Counted from the stretch's first letter, positions 7,822 to 15,285 are shown. The stretch is DNA of 28,917 nucleotides from CAYNEI01 sp964396185 (GCA_964396185.1 CAYNEI010000029.1:1-28917); one strand, 5' to 3'. The notes: generated from the letters alone by a model not told the origin. Program-made: numbers and translations.

Positions 7822-8594
7822 ACGACATCATCGACGCCTATCTACGCGAGGTCGAGACCCGGCTTCGTGGCGAGCGCGCAGACAAGCGAGCCATCGTCCA
7901 GGAGCTGCGAAGCCACCTGGTCGACCGGGTCACGGGCCTCATGGCCGAGGATCCAGGGATCAGCGAGGAGGAGGCTGCCCGCCAGGCCGTGCGCGCCTTC
8001 GGGGACCCCGCAGAGCTGGCCTTGAGCTATGGTCCCAGCGGGCCCGAGCTCTCCTCAGCCAGCGGCGAGACCGTGCTGCGCATCGGGCGCGCGGTCGGCC
8101 GCGGCACCGGAAAGGTGCTCAAGGGCGTCGGCATCGGCCTGCTCGCCCTGCTCGTCGTGGTCTCCGCGCTGGGCATCTGGGCGTTCTACGAGGTTCGCCC
8201 GTACGTCGAGGACATCGTCGAACGCAACGCCGAGCGCAGCGTCTACAGCTTCCACACATCGTGCAAGGATGCACCGTGCACCGAGGAACAGCGGAGCCAG
8301 ACGTTCTATATCCACCCCAGTGCTCGCTCCGTCCAGCTCGACCTGCGGGCATGGGACACACGCGACGACGTGAGCCAAGGGAGCCTCGAGGTCCGCGTGA
8401 CCACCCCAGACGGGACCCTGGCCTACAACCGGACCCTGCAGCTTGACGGCAGATCCAGCCTCTCCGAGGAGGCGAGCTGGGCACCGCTCTCGGGCAACTG
8501 GACCGTGGACGTCAGGGTGAGCGACCTCGTCGGGACGGTGAGCGTCCACGTTGAAGCGGTGGGCATGGATGACATCAGCGGGGATCGGCGGTGA
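7818..8594 (+). CDS. PadR-linked membrane protein with N-terminal HAAS-like domain
   Basis: The 258-residue product starts with a helical domain (residues 1-75: YLREVETRLRG, then ELRSHLVDRVTG, SEEEAARQAVRAFGDPAELA) like the HAAS/permease-prefix domain found next to PadR regulators. One membrane helix follows at about residues 103-124 (GIGLLALLVVVSALGIWAF). The remaining about 130 residues would be outside the cell, with one Cys pair (SCKDAPC) and a beta-sandwich-like region (SLEVRVTTPDGTLAYN, GNWTVDVRVSD). The overlap with padR indicates an operon. HAAS proteins are thought to interact with their PadR partner; the extracellular domain suggests envelope sensing, which is inference. Confidence 0.8.
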   Translation: MNDIIDAYLREVETRLRGERADKRAIVQELRSHLVDRVTGLMAEDPGISEEEAARQAVRAFGDPAELALSYGPSGPELSSASGETVLRIGRAVGRGTGKVLKGVGIGLLALLVVVSALGIWAFYEVRPYVEDIVERNAERSVYSFHTSCKDAPCTEEQRSQTFYIHPSARSVQLDLRAWDTRDDVSQGSLEVRVTTPDGTLAYNRTLQLDGRSSLSEEASWAPLSGNWTVDVRVSDLVGTVSVHVEAVGMDDISGDRR

Positions 8595-8608
8595 GGATCA
8601 ACCAACGC

Positions 8609-8701
8609 TCACCACAACGACACAACGACCACAAAGGGACCTGACCGGTAACGGTGCTAGTTCGTTTCCTCGTCGTTGTGTCCCTTGTGTCTTTGTGGTG
8701 A
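8609..8701. repeat. Long imperfect palindrome (CACCACAA.GACACAA type)
   Basis: The arm starting TCACCACAACGACACAACG at 8609 is matched in inverted form by the arm ending TTGTGTCTTTGTGGTGA at 8701. About three quarters of 30 positions pair, around an unpaired centre of about 30 bases. It fills the space between two convergent genes. Similar palindromes lie at 9998-10098 and 15011-15221. Confidence 0.75.
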
Positions 8702-8708
8702 TCGCTCG

Positions 8709-9938
8709 TCAACCCCGCCGCCGGAGCGCGTACTTCACCGTCTCCACGATCCCCTTCTTCTTGGCCAGGTTGACCGCGACGCTCCCGGGCGTGGCCTCGT
8801 AGAGCTTCTCGCCGAATCGGTCCAGCTTGCTTGGATCGATGTCCACGCCTAGGCCGGGTTGGTCGGGGAGCTCGAAGGCCCCGTCGTCGGTGAGCTGTAA
8901 GGGCTCGAAGAGGCCGTCTCGGGCCTCCGGCGTCCAGCCGGGGGGATCGTAGGGCCACTCCAGGGGTCCATCGACGCCTGCGGCGGCCATGATGTGGGCG
9001 TTGTAGAGCAGGCCGAGTCCGTTGGTCCAGGTGTGGGGCGCGAAGCTCAAGCCCTCGGCCCGGCATCGCTCGGCGACCTTGAGGCTGGTCTCGGCGCCCC
9101 CGCACAGCGTCGCATCCGGCTGGTATTTGTCCAGGCAGCCCGCATCGAACAGCGGCCGGAAGGCGTGGAAGTCGCCGAGCAACTCTCCCCCGGCGATGGG
9201 CACGTCCACGCTGGCCCGCAGCTTGGCCATCCCTTCGACGTCGTGCATGTCCAGGGGCTCCTCGAGCCAGGCCACCTCGTGCTCGGCGCACGCCTCGGCG
9301 AAGGCGCGGGCCCGCTCGTGGTCCCAGAGGGGGGCGGGGCCCGTGGCGGTCACGCGCCAGCCCTGGTTGGCATCAACCGCCATGCGCACACCCTGCTCGG
9401 CGCACGCCTCGGCGGCGGCCTCGAGCATGTCGAGATCCCTGGCCAACGTGTCGGCATGGGCGCGCAGCTTGACCGTGTCCACCCCGAGCTCGCCGGCCAG
9501 GGCCAGCTGGTCGCCAGCGGTCTCGGGGGTGGTGGCCTGGCCGGTGCTGCAGTAGGCCTTCAAGGGCCGCGGCTGGCCGCCGAGGAGCTCGCAGGTGGGC
9601 TTGGCGTCCAGGGTGCCCCAGAGGTCCAGGAAGGCGGCCTCGATCCATGGGTTGCGCCAGCCCAGGAAGCTGGCCTCCCGGATCCGCTGGCGCACGGTCT
9701 CAAGGTCATCGGGTTCCAGGCCGACGAGGTAGGGGCCCAAGAGGTGGCCCAGGCCCTCGCGCTCGCGATCGAAGGCGGGCCCAGCGCCCACGCCCGTGCG
9801 GCCGTCCTTGGTCGAGAGGCGCAGCAGGGTGAACTTGTTCTCTGTCTGTGGGTAGGCCGGCAGCCAGGCCGGGTGGAAGGTCTCCGGGCATGGGACCTCG
9901 ACGTGGAACACCTCGACGCGGTGGACCTTGGAGGACAT
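8709..9938 (-). CDS. Mandelate racemase/muconate lactonizing enzyme family protein (enolase superfamily)
   Basis: From the ATG at 9938 the protein is 409 residues, the usual length. It has the N-terminal capping domain followed by the barrel with metal ligands Asp189 (VDANQGW), Glu226 (LEEPL) and Glu252 (AGGELL), and a C-terminal His302 in FAPHTWTNG that serves as general acid/base in MR-type enzymes. The strand-2 motif is KLR (Lys157, Arg159), where many members have KxK. Members abstract a proton alpha to a carboxylate, commonly in sugar-acid dehydration or racemisation. The substrate is unknown. The frame extends further upstream, but that part enters a palindromic repeat and the RNase P RNA region, so the shorter start is preferred. 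Confidence 0.9.
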   Translation of the reverse strand: MSSKVHRVEVFHVEVPCPETFHPAWLPAYPQTENKFTLLRLSTKDGRTGVGAGPAFDREREGLGHLLGPYLVGLEPDDLETVRQRIREASFLGWRNPWIEAAFLDLWGTLDAKPTCELLGGQPRPLKAYCSTGQATTPETAGDQLALAGELGVDTVKLRAHADTLARDLDMLEAAAEACAEQGVRMAVDANQGWRVTATGPAPLWDHERARAFAEACAEHEVAWLEEPLDMHDVEGMAKLRASVDVPIAGGELLGDFHAFRPLFDAGCLDKYQPDATLCGGAETSLKVAERCRAEGLSFAPHTWTNGLGLLYNAHIMAAAGVDGPLEWPYDPPGWTPEARDGLFEPLQLTDDGAFELPDQPGLGVDIDPSKLDRFGEKLYEATPGSVAVNLAKKKGIVETVKYALRRRG

Positions 9939-9997
9939 GGCTGGGGAGCGGGGTGGATGGATATGAGGGGTGGGGTGGCGCCCGGCAGCGTCCACGT

Positions 9998-10098
9998 CAC
10001 CGCGAAGCCGCGGAGAGCGCGGAGGACACGGAGGACACGGAGGACAAGAACGCCTGTTCCATCTCCGCGTTCTTCGCGGTCTTTGCGCCTCCGCGGTG
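9998..10098. repeat. Long imperfect palindrome (CACCGCG.AG.CGCGGAG type)
   Basis: CACCGCGAAGCCGCGGAGAG at 9998 pairs in inverted form with the arm ending in TTGCGCCTCCGCGGTG at 10098. The arms are about 35 bases, with three GGAGGACAC-like direct steps in the left one. It sits between the enolase-superfamily gene and rnpB and has the same style as the 8609 and 15011 palindromes. Confidence 0.75.
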
Positions 10099-10129
10099 GA
10101 AGGTCGGTGGACCCGTGGTGGAATCGAAG

Positions 10130-10487
10130 GCCCCCCGGTGCAGGGAGTAGGCCCCATCCTGTTCGCCAGCCGTTGCCGGCCGGGTGGTGGCATCCACCTG
10201 CGCGTCCTACTTGCCCCTTGGCAAGGGCGCCTACGAGCGGGGCGGTTTGGACTTGCTCCGGGGGGTCTAGGCCGTTTCAGCCACTCCACTGCCGACGTCT
10301 GGGGCTTGGATCCCCGTCATCCCTGTTGGCGGTGGCGGTGTCGTTTCTGCTCCGACCCACGGGGTCTCCCCCGCCCGGCTTTCACCGGATCCCGGCCCTT
10401 GGTGAGTGGGGACCTTCCTCAGTTCGGACCGCGCCCTTGAGGGTCGGGACACGGGAACCGTTGGCCACCCTCCTGCTCCGGGGGACG
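10130..10487 (-). ncRNA. rnpB: RNase P RNA, archaeal type A
   Basis: This is the catalytic RNA that removes 5' leaders from pre-tRNAs. Read on the minus strand all universal blocks occur in order: GAGGAAGGTCC (CR I, 10420-10410), GAGCAGAAACGACACCGCC (CR II region), a GGCTGAAACGGC hairpin, CCCCCCGGAGCAAGTCC (CR IV), a TAGG...AGGTGGAT region, and GAACAGGATGGGGCCTAC (CR V). GTCCCCA of CR I can pair with TGGGGCC of CR V to form P4. The ends were set by the P1 pairing of CCCCCGG (about 10484) with CCGGGGGG (about 10131). The length of about 358 nucleotides suits archaeal type A RNAs. End positions may be off by several bases. Confidence 0.95.
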
Positions 10488-10530
10488 TCCCCATGAGGGC
10501 GCCTGGGACTTAGCCTTTGCGTGGGCACAG

Positions 10531-10711
10531 GCCAGGTGAGACAAGCCGTGCTTGAGGAGTGAGATCGAGGCCCGGGGGAGCCTCTGACCCGTTCCCCTGT
10601 GGAGGTTGGGACCGTGGAATGCCAGCTGCCCCCCCGGGACACGAACCGAGCGAGGATGCTCGGTGCTCAGGACGGAAACGTCCATGGAGCAAGCTGGTCA
10701 ACGCACCTGGC
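10531..10711. ncRNA. Candidate structured RNA next to rnpB, family unknown
   Basis: The 245 bases between rnpB and the GNAT gene contain no convincing protein frame but nest several exact helices: GCCAGGTG (10531-10538) with CACCTGGC (10704-10711); CCCGGGGG (10571-10578) with CCCCCGGG (10631-10638); hairpin ACCGAGC/GCTCGGT (10645-10664) with loop GAGGAT; and hairpin GGACG-GAAA-CGTCC (10670-10683) extended by GCTC/GAGC. The layout of an outer stem with two adjacent hairpins superficially recalls the SRP RNA S domain, but the conserved helix 8 loops are not correct. The strand is undetermined. Confidence 0.4.
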
Positions 10712-10732
10712 ACGTTCAACCCTGGCAGGCAG

Positions 10733-11239
10733 TCACCTGCCCGGAAGGCCCGCGAGACGGTGCTCGTACACCAGCCACGCCATCCCGCTCTCCTCGGCCC
10801 ACGGGTAGCTCGCTGGGCCCTGATCCTCGAAGCCCAAGGCCTCCAGCAGACCCCTGCCCCGCTTGTTCTCCGCCCAGGTCACCGCCCGGACCCTTGCGTG
10901 GCCCTGCTCAGCGGCCAGGTCCAGGAGCTGCTCGGTCGCCCGCCGGCCCAGCCCGCGGCCCCGCTCGAGCAGGTAGACGGCGACCCATGGCGGCTCGTCG
11001 GCTTGCGAGCCGCTGCCCAGCCCTGCAAGCCCCACATCCCGGCCGTCCACCTCGATGGCGAAGAGGACCCAATCGCCCTGGAAGCGGCGGCGCCAGAGGC
11101 CCAGGATCGAGCGCTTGGCCTCCTCGGCATCGTCCTGCTCGGTCCAGCCCATGCCTCGCCGGGCCTCGGGGTCCGAGAAGACCGCTCGGGCCACCGCCAT
11201 GGCGTCCTGCCCGCTCGTGAGTTGGCGCAGGGTGGGCAT
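10733..11239 (-). CDS. GNAT family N-acetyltransferase
   Basis: The 168-residue protein shows the acetyl-CoA binding motif A, VYLLERGRGLGRRATEQLL (R-G-x-G-L-G), preceded by beta4 and followed by the motif B region NKRGRGLLEALGFEDQG. The N-terminal TLRQLTSGQDAMAVARAVF and the Trp-rich central part (GMGWTEQDDAEEAKRSI) resemble RimJ/RimL-like acetyltransferases of proteins or small molecules. The acceptor is unknown. Its ATG shares one base with the stop of the upstream RuvC-like gene (TGATG), so the two are translationally coupled. Confidence 0.88.
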   Translation of the reverse strand: MPTLRQLTSGQDAMAVARAVFSDPEARRGMGWTEQDDAEEAKRSILGLWRRRFQGDWVLFAIEVDGRDVGLAGLGSGSQADEPPWVAVYLLERGRGLGRRATEQLLDLAAEQGHARVRAVTWAENKRGRGLLEALGFEDQGPASYPWAEESGMAWLVYEHRLAGLPGR

Positions 11240-11994
11240 CAGCTCTCCGCCTGCTCGCCCTTTTGCTGACGCACCGCTTCGGTGAGGCTAAGATGACCGG
11301 TGGCCACCTTGCCGGCCAGCCGCTTGGAGATGGTGACCCGGCCCTCTGAGGCCAGCCGAGAACGCCGCTGGATGTCCCGGATCTCGCCAGGCGAAGCCTC
11401 CACTCGGCGCGGGTGCTCGACGAGCGTGCCCGTGGTGCGCGCGATGGACCGGGCGGCGATCTTGTCCCGCTCGCCTGCGACCCTGGCCCGCGGCGGGGAG
11501 GTGCTGGTCTCGTCGACGACCTCGACCATAAACCCCACAGCCAAGAGCCCGTTGACGATGCGATCGCGCATGGTCTGGGCGCCGTGGCCGACGCGTACCC
11601 TGACGTCGGCCTCCGGGAACCGGGCGGCCGTGGCTCGCACCTCGGCAGCCACGTCCTCGGGGTTGGCGGCCAGGCGCGAGGAGAGCAGGTGGCCGTCGGC
11701 CACCACCGCGATGCCAGGGCGCTGGCCGGGATCCACGCCGATCACGAGATGCTCGATCTCGTCGAGGCCCTTGAGCCGGGCCATGGCTGCCTCGATCGTG
11801 GCGTATGGTGTCGAGAACAGCACGACGCGCGGGTGCTCGATGCGCCCCTGCTCGGCCTCCGTGGTGATCACGACCTCGACATGGCCCGGGATAGGGTCGC
11901 CGGGGGAGAGGCTCGCGAACGCGATCCCCTCGACCCGCAGTTTCCGGGCGATGTCCAGGTAGGCCGCGAAATCCTCGGTCGCGACCGCGATAGG
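11239..11994 (-). CDS. RuvC/RNase H-fold-like protein, archaeal conserved type
   Basis: I place the start at GTG 11994 (251 residues). The frame is open to an ATG at 12102, but that extension runs through a strong TATA box and inverted repeat, whereas 11994 lies about 50 bases after the TATA and begins with an evident domain strand (PPIAVATEDF). A TTG at 12060 is another option. The first about 90 residues look like an alpha/beta receiver-like domain. The second part begins HLVIGVDPGQRPGIAVVADG, the D-x-G-x-x-x-G strand of RuvC/RNase H-fold nucleases, followed by RVRVGHGAQTMRDRIVNGL and a conserved DETSTSPP segment, and ends in a basic helical tail. A DNA-processing role fits the divergent radB, but a complete catalytic acidic set was not verified. 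Confidence 0.7.
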   Translation of the reverse strand, partial: PIAVATEDFAAYLDIARKLRVEGIAFASLSPGDPIPGHVEVVITTEAEQGRIEHPRVVLFSTPYATIEAAMARLKGLDEIEHLVIGVDPGQRPGIAVVADGHLLSSRLAANPEDVAAEVRATAARFPEADVRVRVGHGAQTMRDRIVNGLLAVGFMVEVVDETSTSPPRARVAGERDKIAARSIARTTGTLVEHPRRVEASPGEIRDIQRRSRLASEGRVTISKRLAGKVATGHLSLTEAVRQQKGEQAES

Positions 11995-12060
11995 GGGCCG
12001 AGCCACGTGTATCCACGATGGGTCCCGGTCCCTAAAGAACCCGACGTCCCACCCCCTCAA

Positions 12061-12091
12061 CCGACCCCGTGAGTATATAAAACGGGGTCGG
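12061..12091. promoter_or_regulatory. Divergent promoter: TATA box inside a perfect 10-bp inverted repeat
   Basis: CCGACCCCGT (12061-12070) and ACGGGGTCGG (12082-12091) are exact reverse complements around GAGTATATAAA. TATATAAAA reads as a good TBP site toward radB, and the other strand reads TTTTATATA toward the RuvC-like gene. A protein on the inverted repeat would compete with TBP and could control both genes together. Confidence 0.7.
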
Positions 12092-12146
12092 GAAGTGTGC
12101 ATGCGCCCCGGGCAAGGGGCAAGTGCACCCAGGGCGACCCGGAGCC

Positions 12147-12776
12147 ATGGCCCCAGCCGCCCGGACCTCGATCCCAGCGATCGACGACCACCTCGGAGGT
12201 CTCCCAGCCCCCGGCCTCATCCACGTCTACGGCCCCCCCGGCGCAGGCAAGACCACCTTGACGATGGCGGTGGCCCGAGCTGCCGAGCGCGCCGCCGTCG
12301 TGTTGACCGAGCAACCGCACCCCCACCGGCTCACCCAGCTCCTCGGCAGCGCGGCCGACCGCGTGCTGATCGCCCGCCCTGGTGACTTCGAGGAGCAATC
12401 GCGCATGGTGGCTGGGGCTGCTCGGCTGCTGCGCGCAGGCGAGGTGGATGTCGCCTGCCTGGACAGCTTGAGCTTCCTCTACCGGTTCGAGAAGCTCTCC
12501 GAGATGGCCGCGCTCCGCCAGCTCTACCGCCAGCTCCATCAGCTCCAGGCAGCCACACGAGCCAGCGGTGGCGTGGCGCTGTTCACGAACCAGGTTCGAG
12601 GTGGACCCAGCGGGTGGCGACCCCTCGGTGGCCCTGGCATCGAGCACATCTCAGACATGATCGTCTCCATGACGGTGCAAGACGGCTCCTGGCGGCGGCT
12701 CCACGTGGAGAAGCACCCGTTCATGGCGTCCGGAGAGGCCCTGGACCTCCGTCTCACTGACGACGGCTTCGAGTGA
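12147..12776 (+). CDS. radB: DNA repair and recombination protein RadB
   Basis: RadB is the archaeal RecA/Rad51 paralogue that assists RadA. The protein is 209 residues from ATG 12147 (217 from an in-frame GTG at 12123), the short length typical of RadB, which lacks the N-terminal HhH domain of RadA. It begins with S-I-P-A-I-D-D-H-L-G-G, then the Walker A GPPGAGKTT (residues 29-37, Lys35) and a Walker B-like strand VDVACLDSLSF. A loop with TNQVRGGPSGWRPLGGPGIEHISD follows, the usual RadA/RadB segment, and RRLHVEKHPF near the end. A likely start site about 25 bases after the TATA at 12074 falls near 12100. It is divergent from the RuvC-like gene. Confidence 0.9.
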   Translation: MAPAARTSIPAIDDHLGGLPAPGLIHVYGPPGAGKTTLTMAVARAAERAAVVLTEQPHPHRLTQLLGSAADRVLIARPGDFEEQSRMVAGAARLLRAGEVDVACLDSLSFLYRFEKLSEMAALRQLYRQLHQLQAATRASGGVALFTNQVRGGPSGWRPLGGPGIEHISDMIVSMTVQDGSWRRLHVEKHPFMASGEALDLRLTDDGFE

Positions 12777-12840
12777 ACCCGGCGATGGTTTCACCACCTG
12801 ACCAAAACGTTCAAGAGATGACGGGGGAGCTTTCCCATCG

Positions 12841-13563
12841 ATGATGTGGTTGGTCCTCCTTGCAGGCCTGCTCTCAGTCGGAGGACCCGCAGGCGAGCTT
12901 CTCGAGGTAGTGGAGGGGGTCGTTGGCGGCGGAGCAGGGGACGCCCCTGCCCCCGGGCCAGCTCCACCCATCCTTCCCGAGACCGGCGCGGTCCTGCCGG
13001 CAACGGCAGCCATCGCTGGCATGGTGCTGACCACGCTCATCGCTGCAGGAACCAAGCACGTGAACCGAGACAACATCCTGGAGCACGACACGCGTCGCCA
13101 GATGTACGAGTACATCTGGGAGACCGGCGCGGTCCACCTGCGCAAGATCGCCACGGCGCTCGACCTATCCACGACCAACGCGACCTGGCATTTGGACAAG
13201 CTCGTCAAGGCCGGCATGATCGGCGAGCTGAAAGCCAACGGGTACCGCATGTACTACCCGCGCGGTGGCGGCAAGCTGCTGCGCGACCAGTGCCTCGTGG
13301 CCGCCCAGATCCAGAGCGACAACGCCAAGGCCGTCGTCGATTACGTGGCTGACCATCCGGGCAGCCACCAGCGCCAGATCGCCCGAGCCTTGGATGTGAA
13401 CCACGGGACCGCTCGCTGGCACCTCTCTCGCCTATGTGAGGCAGGCATCCTGGCCTCCCGGGACGAGGGTCGCCAAACGGTCTACCGCCTCACCGACCAC
13501 GCAGAACACGTGCTGGCAGAGATGCCTCCGCTCGAGATGTTCGGCGAGCCCCAGACCGCGTGA
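12841..13563 (+). CDS. Membrane-anchored regulator with two winged-helix domains
   Basis: The 240-residue protein starts with a hydrophobic signal or anchor, then a Gly/Pro/Ala linker and a second hydrophobic helix (LPATAAIAGMVLTTLIAAG, about residues 52-70). Two ArsR-like winged helices follow: the first at about 80-145 (YEYIWETGAVHLRKIATAL, STTNATWHLDKLVKAGMI) and the second at about 160-225 (ADHPGSHQRQIARALDVNHG, RWHLSRLCEAGIL). These one-component regulators tie DNA binding to the membrane and are frequent in Thermoplasmatota-like archaea. A paralogue lies at 14152-14928. GGGGGAG at 12823-12829 may serve as a ribosome-binding site. Its stop and that of the convergent next gene share the palindrome TGAGCTCA. 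Confidence 0.85.
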   Translation: MMWLVLLAGLLSVGGPAGELLEVVEGVVGGGAGDAPAPGPAPPILPETGAVLPATAAIAGMVLTTLIAAGTKHVNRDNILEHDTRRQMYEYIWETGAVHLRKIATALDLSTTNATWHLDKLVKAGMIGELKANGYRMYYPRGGGKLLRDQCLVAAQIQSDNAKAVVDYVADHPGSHQRQIARALDVNHGTARWHLSRLCEAGILASRDEGRQTVYRLTDHAEHVLAEMPPLEMFGEPQTA

Positions 13564-13565
13564 GC

Positions 13566-14015
13566 TCACGCGTTGGCAGCACCGCTTCCTTGGCCCCTAG
13601 GCCCCAGCCCGTCGCCCACCATCCCCTGGATCCGGTCGGTCAGGCTCTTCGATGCCGGCTCAGCGTAGGCTCGCTTGACCCACTCGAACACATCGAAGGT
13701 TCGGCTGTGCCCCTCGCCCTCCAGCACGATGGCCAGGTTGCCATCCAGCTCGGTCCACCGGCCACCGTAGGCGTGGACGAGGGTCTCGCCAAGGTAGCCA
13801 CCGATGCTCAGGAAGAGGCTGGGCGTGAGGGGCCGACCGCTCGTCTGGACCTCGGCCAGGATGGCGTCCATGTAGGCCACCGTGTGAGGAGCGTAGTCCA
13901 GCTGGCAGGCGAACTCGGTCTCCATCTTGCGCACCAGCAGGCTCACCACTCGGCGTAGTTCAGAGATCCGCTCGTCCAGGGAGGGGACTTCGTCGCCTTG
14001 ACCGCGCTGGGGCAT
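13566..14015 (-). CDS. Hypothetical protein (149 aa)
   Basis: Not recognised with confidence. The ATG at 14015 was chosen because a TATA-like CTATTTAG lies 26 bases upstream, giving a leaderless transcript; the frame extends to 14105. The protein has an N-terminal amphipathic helix (LDERISELRRVVSLLVRKM), a central block QLDYAPHTVAYMDAILAEV, then the most family-like part LSIGGYLGETLVHAYGGRW followed by a beta strand LAIVLEGEG and FDVFEWVKRAYAEP. The GGYLGE-xxxxxYGGxW pattern occurs in small soluble proteins with DUF3806-like folds, of unknown function. It lies between two paralogous membrane-bound regulators, converging with one and in the same direction as the other. Confidence 0.7.
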   Translation of the reverse strand: MPQRGQGDEVPSLDERISELRRVVSLLVRKMETEFACQLDYAPHTVAYMDAILAEVQTSGRPLTPSLFLSIGGYLGETLVHAYGGRWTELDGNLAIVLEGEGHSRTFDVFEWVKRAYAEPASKSLTDRIQGMVGDGLGPRGQGSGAANA

Positions 14016-14037
14016 CCATTGTGGCTCGGGTGGCCCC

Positions 14038-14045
14038 CTAAATAG
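14038..14045 (-). promoter_or_regulatory. TATA box for the 149-aa gene
   Basis: On the minus strand CTATTTAG stands in GC-rich DNA about 26 bases before the ATG at 14015, the spacing for leaderless archaeal mRNA. Confidence 0.5.
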
Positions 14046-14151
14046 GTGCTTGGTGAGGGCACGTGGGAGCCCAAGGACCACGGGCCAACAGGGAGAGGCC
14101 CCCACAAGGCCCTATCGGCAGCAGGGGACCGCGGGCCCAACGTCCATACGC

Positions 14152-14928
14152 TCACGCAGCCGCTTGTCCGCCTTGGTCCCCGGTCATGGACCCGATGGCC
14201 TGGCCAGTCTCGGGAGCAATCACAGCAGCTCCCAGGTCGGTGAGGTAGTACTGGATGGAGTGCTCCCGCTTGACCTCCATGAGCAGGTCGGTTTTGAGCA
14301 TCTTGCGCAGGTGCCAGCGCACCGTGCCATGGTTGACGTCGAGCGCTCGGGCGATCTGGCGCTGATGCGCGCCGGGATCCGTGCTGATGTACTCGAGGAT
14401 GGACTGAGCGTTGTCGTTGCGCAGCACAGCGCTAGCCATGGCCTTGCGCTTGCCCTCCAGCCCACCCTCGGAGGGGTAGTAGACCTTGTAGCCCTCGAGC
14501 TTCTTGCCCTTGACCAGATCAGAATCCTCCAGCTTACGCAGATGCCAGAGGACGTTGGTGGTGGAAAGGTCCAGCTCGTCCGCGATGGCTCGCAGGTGCG
14601 TGCCCGGCTTGTCGCGCAGGAAGTCGTAGAGATCCGAGCGCGTCTCGTTCTCCAGCACGTTCTCCTTCGTGACGAACTTGGCCCCGCCACGGAAGGCCAG
14701 CCACGCCGCCAACCCGAGACCGGCAGCCCCCACGACCACGCCGATGCCGAACTCCGGCTGGGTCACGACGTCGACAGGATCAGCGCTCGGCAGCCCACCA
14801 GCGGGATCCCCGTCCCCGAGGCCCGGTGCCTGGGCGCCGGCCGGGTCGTCCAACGCGGCCGCGTTCGCGAACATCGAGAGAGCCAACAGGGCCGCCAGGG
14901 CGGTCACGAGGGGGGAGAGAGGGCGCAT
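14152..14928 (-). CDS. Membrane-anchored regulator with two winged-helix domains (paralogue)
   Basis: At 258 residues it has a signal-like N-terminus (LVTALAALLALSMFANAAA), an about 30-residue Gly/Asp/Pro-rich outer segment, one membrane helix (about residues 60-78, GIGVVVGAAGLGLAAWLAF), then two ArsR-like winged helices. The second repeats the motif QRQIARALDVNHGT-x-RWHL of the 12841 gene, and the first carries LDLSTTNVLWHLRKLE versus LDLSTTNATWHLDKLV there. The predicted topology puts the N-terminal segment outside and the DNA-binding domains in the cytoplasm, so it could relay an envelope signal. A strong TATA box lies about 30 bases before the ATG. Confidence 0.87.
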   Translation of the reverse strand: MRPLSPLVTALAALLALSMFANAAALDDPAGAQAPGLGDGDPAGGLPSADPVDVVTQPEFGIGVVVGAAGLGLAAWLAFRGGAKFVTKENVLENETRSDLYDFLRDKPGTHLRAIADELDLSTTNVLWHLRKLEDSDLVKGKKLEGYKVYYPSEGGLEGKRKAMASAVLRNDNAQSILEYISTDPGAHQRQIARALDVNHGTVRWHLRKMLKTDLLMEVKREHSIQYYLTDLGAAVIAPETGQAIGSMTGDQGGQAAA

Positions 14929-14954
14929 GGTGGACCAACTTCTGGCTGCTTGCC

Positions 14955-14963
14955 TTATATAAA
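14955..14963 (-). promoter_or_regulatory. Strong TATA box for the 258-aa winged-helix regulator
   Basis: The minus strand reads TTTATATAA, centred about 31 bases before the ATG at 14928, the canonical archaeal promoter position with almost no leader. Confidence 0.7.
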
Positions 14964-15010
14964 GGGTTGGCTCAGTGGCCGGTTCTATCGCACGGAGACG
15001 GACGGACGGT

Positions 15011-15221
15011 CAACACGGAGGCACGGAGGCACGGAGCGAACGGAGAACCTACCAGGGACACGGATTCTAAGCCGACGACGGGGTCTGAGGCCCCCACAAC
15101 CGCCAATCTTCTGCTCAGGAGCCCATCCTCTTTCCTTCCCTTCAACATCCGACCCAGCCCCCCTCCCCCTCGTCCCACCGTTCGCTCCGTGCCTCCCTGC
15201 CTCCGCGTCTCCCTGTTCAAC
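15011..15221. repeat. Long palindrome with CACGGAGG repeats, before hel308
   Basis: The left arm (15011-15043) contains ACGGAGGC steps and ends CACGGAGCGAACGG. The right arm begins at 15178 with CCGTTCGCTCCGTG and runs to about 15221, matching over about 30 bases with few mismatches. The centre of about 134 bases is pyrimidine-rich at its 3' side and shows no protein frame. It fills most of the 357-base space between the regulator promoter and the helicase start. Confidence 0.75.
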
Positions 15222-15285
15222 GTCTACCCTGTCTCGGCGTCCCCCGGGAGAGCCTTTACGACCCCCACCCGCCTACGACCCCTCA

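Noticed and set aside
8994..10496. 500-codon plus-strand open frame
   Set aside because: Runs antisense through the enolase-superfamily gene, a palindrome and rnpB; composition is Gly/Ala/Arg-rich with no motif.
10531..10711. SRP (7S) RNA
   Set aside because: Adjacent hairpins recall the S domain, but helix 8 has an extra paired segment and lacks the correct symmetric loop, and no Alu-domain UGUAA motif is present.
14050..15285. Upstream extension of the helicase frame
   Set aside because: The frame is open for 412 codons before GTG 15286 but crosses an antisense gene, its promoter and a palindrome; Hel308 proteins begin at VRIADLPLHP.
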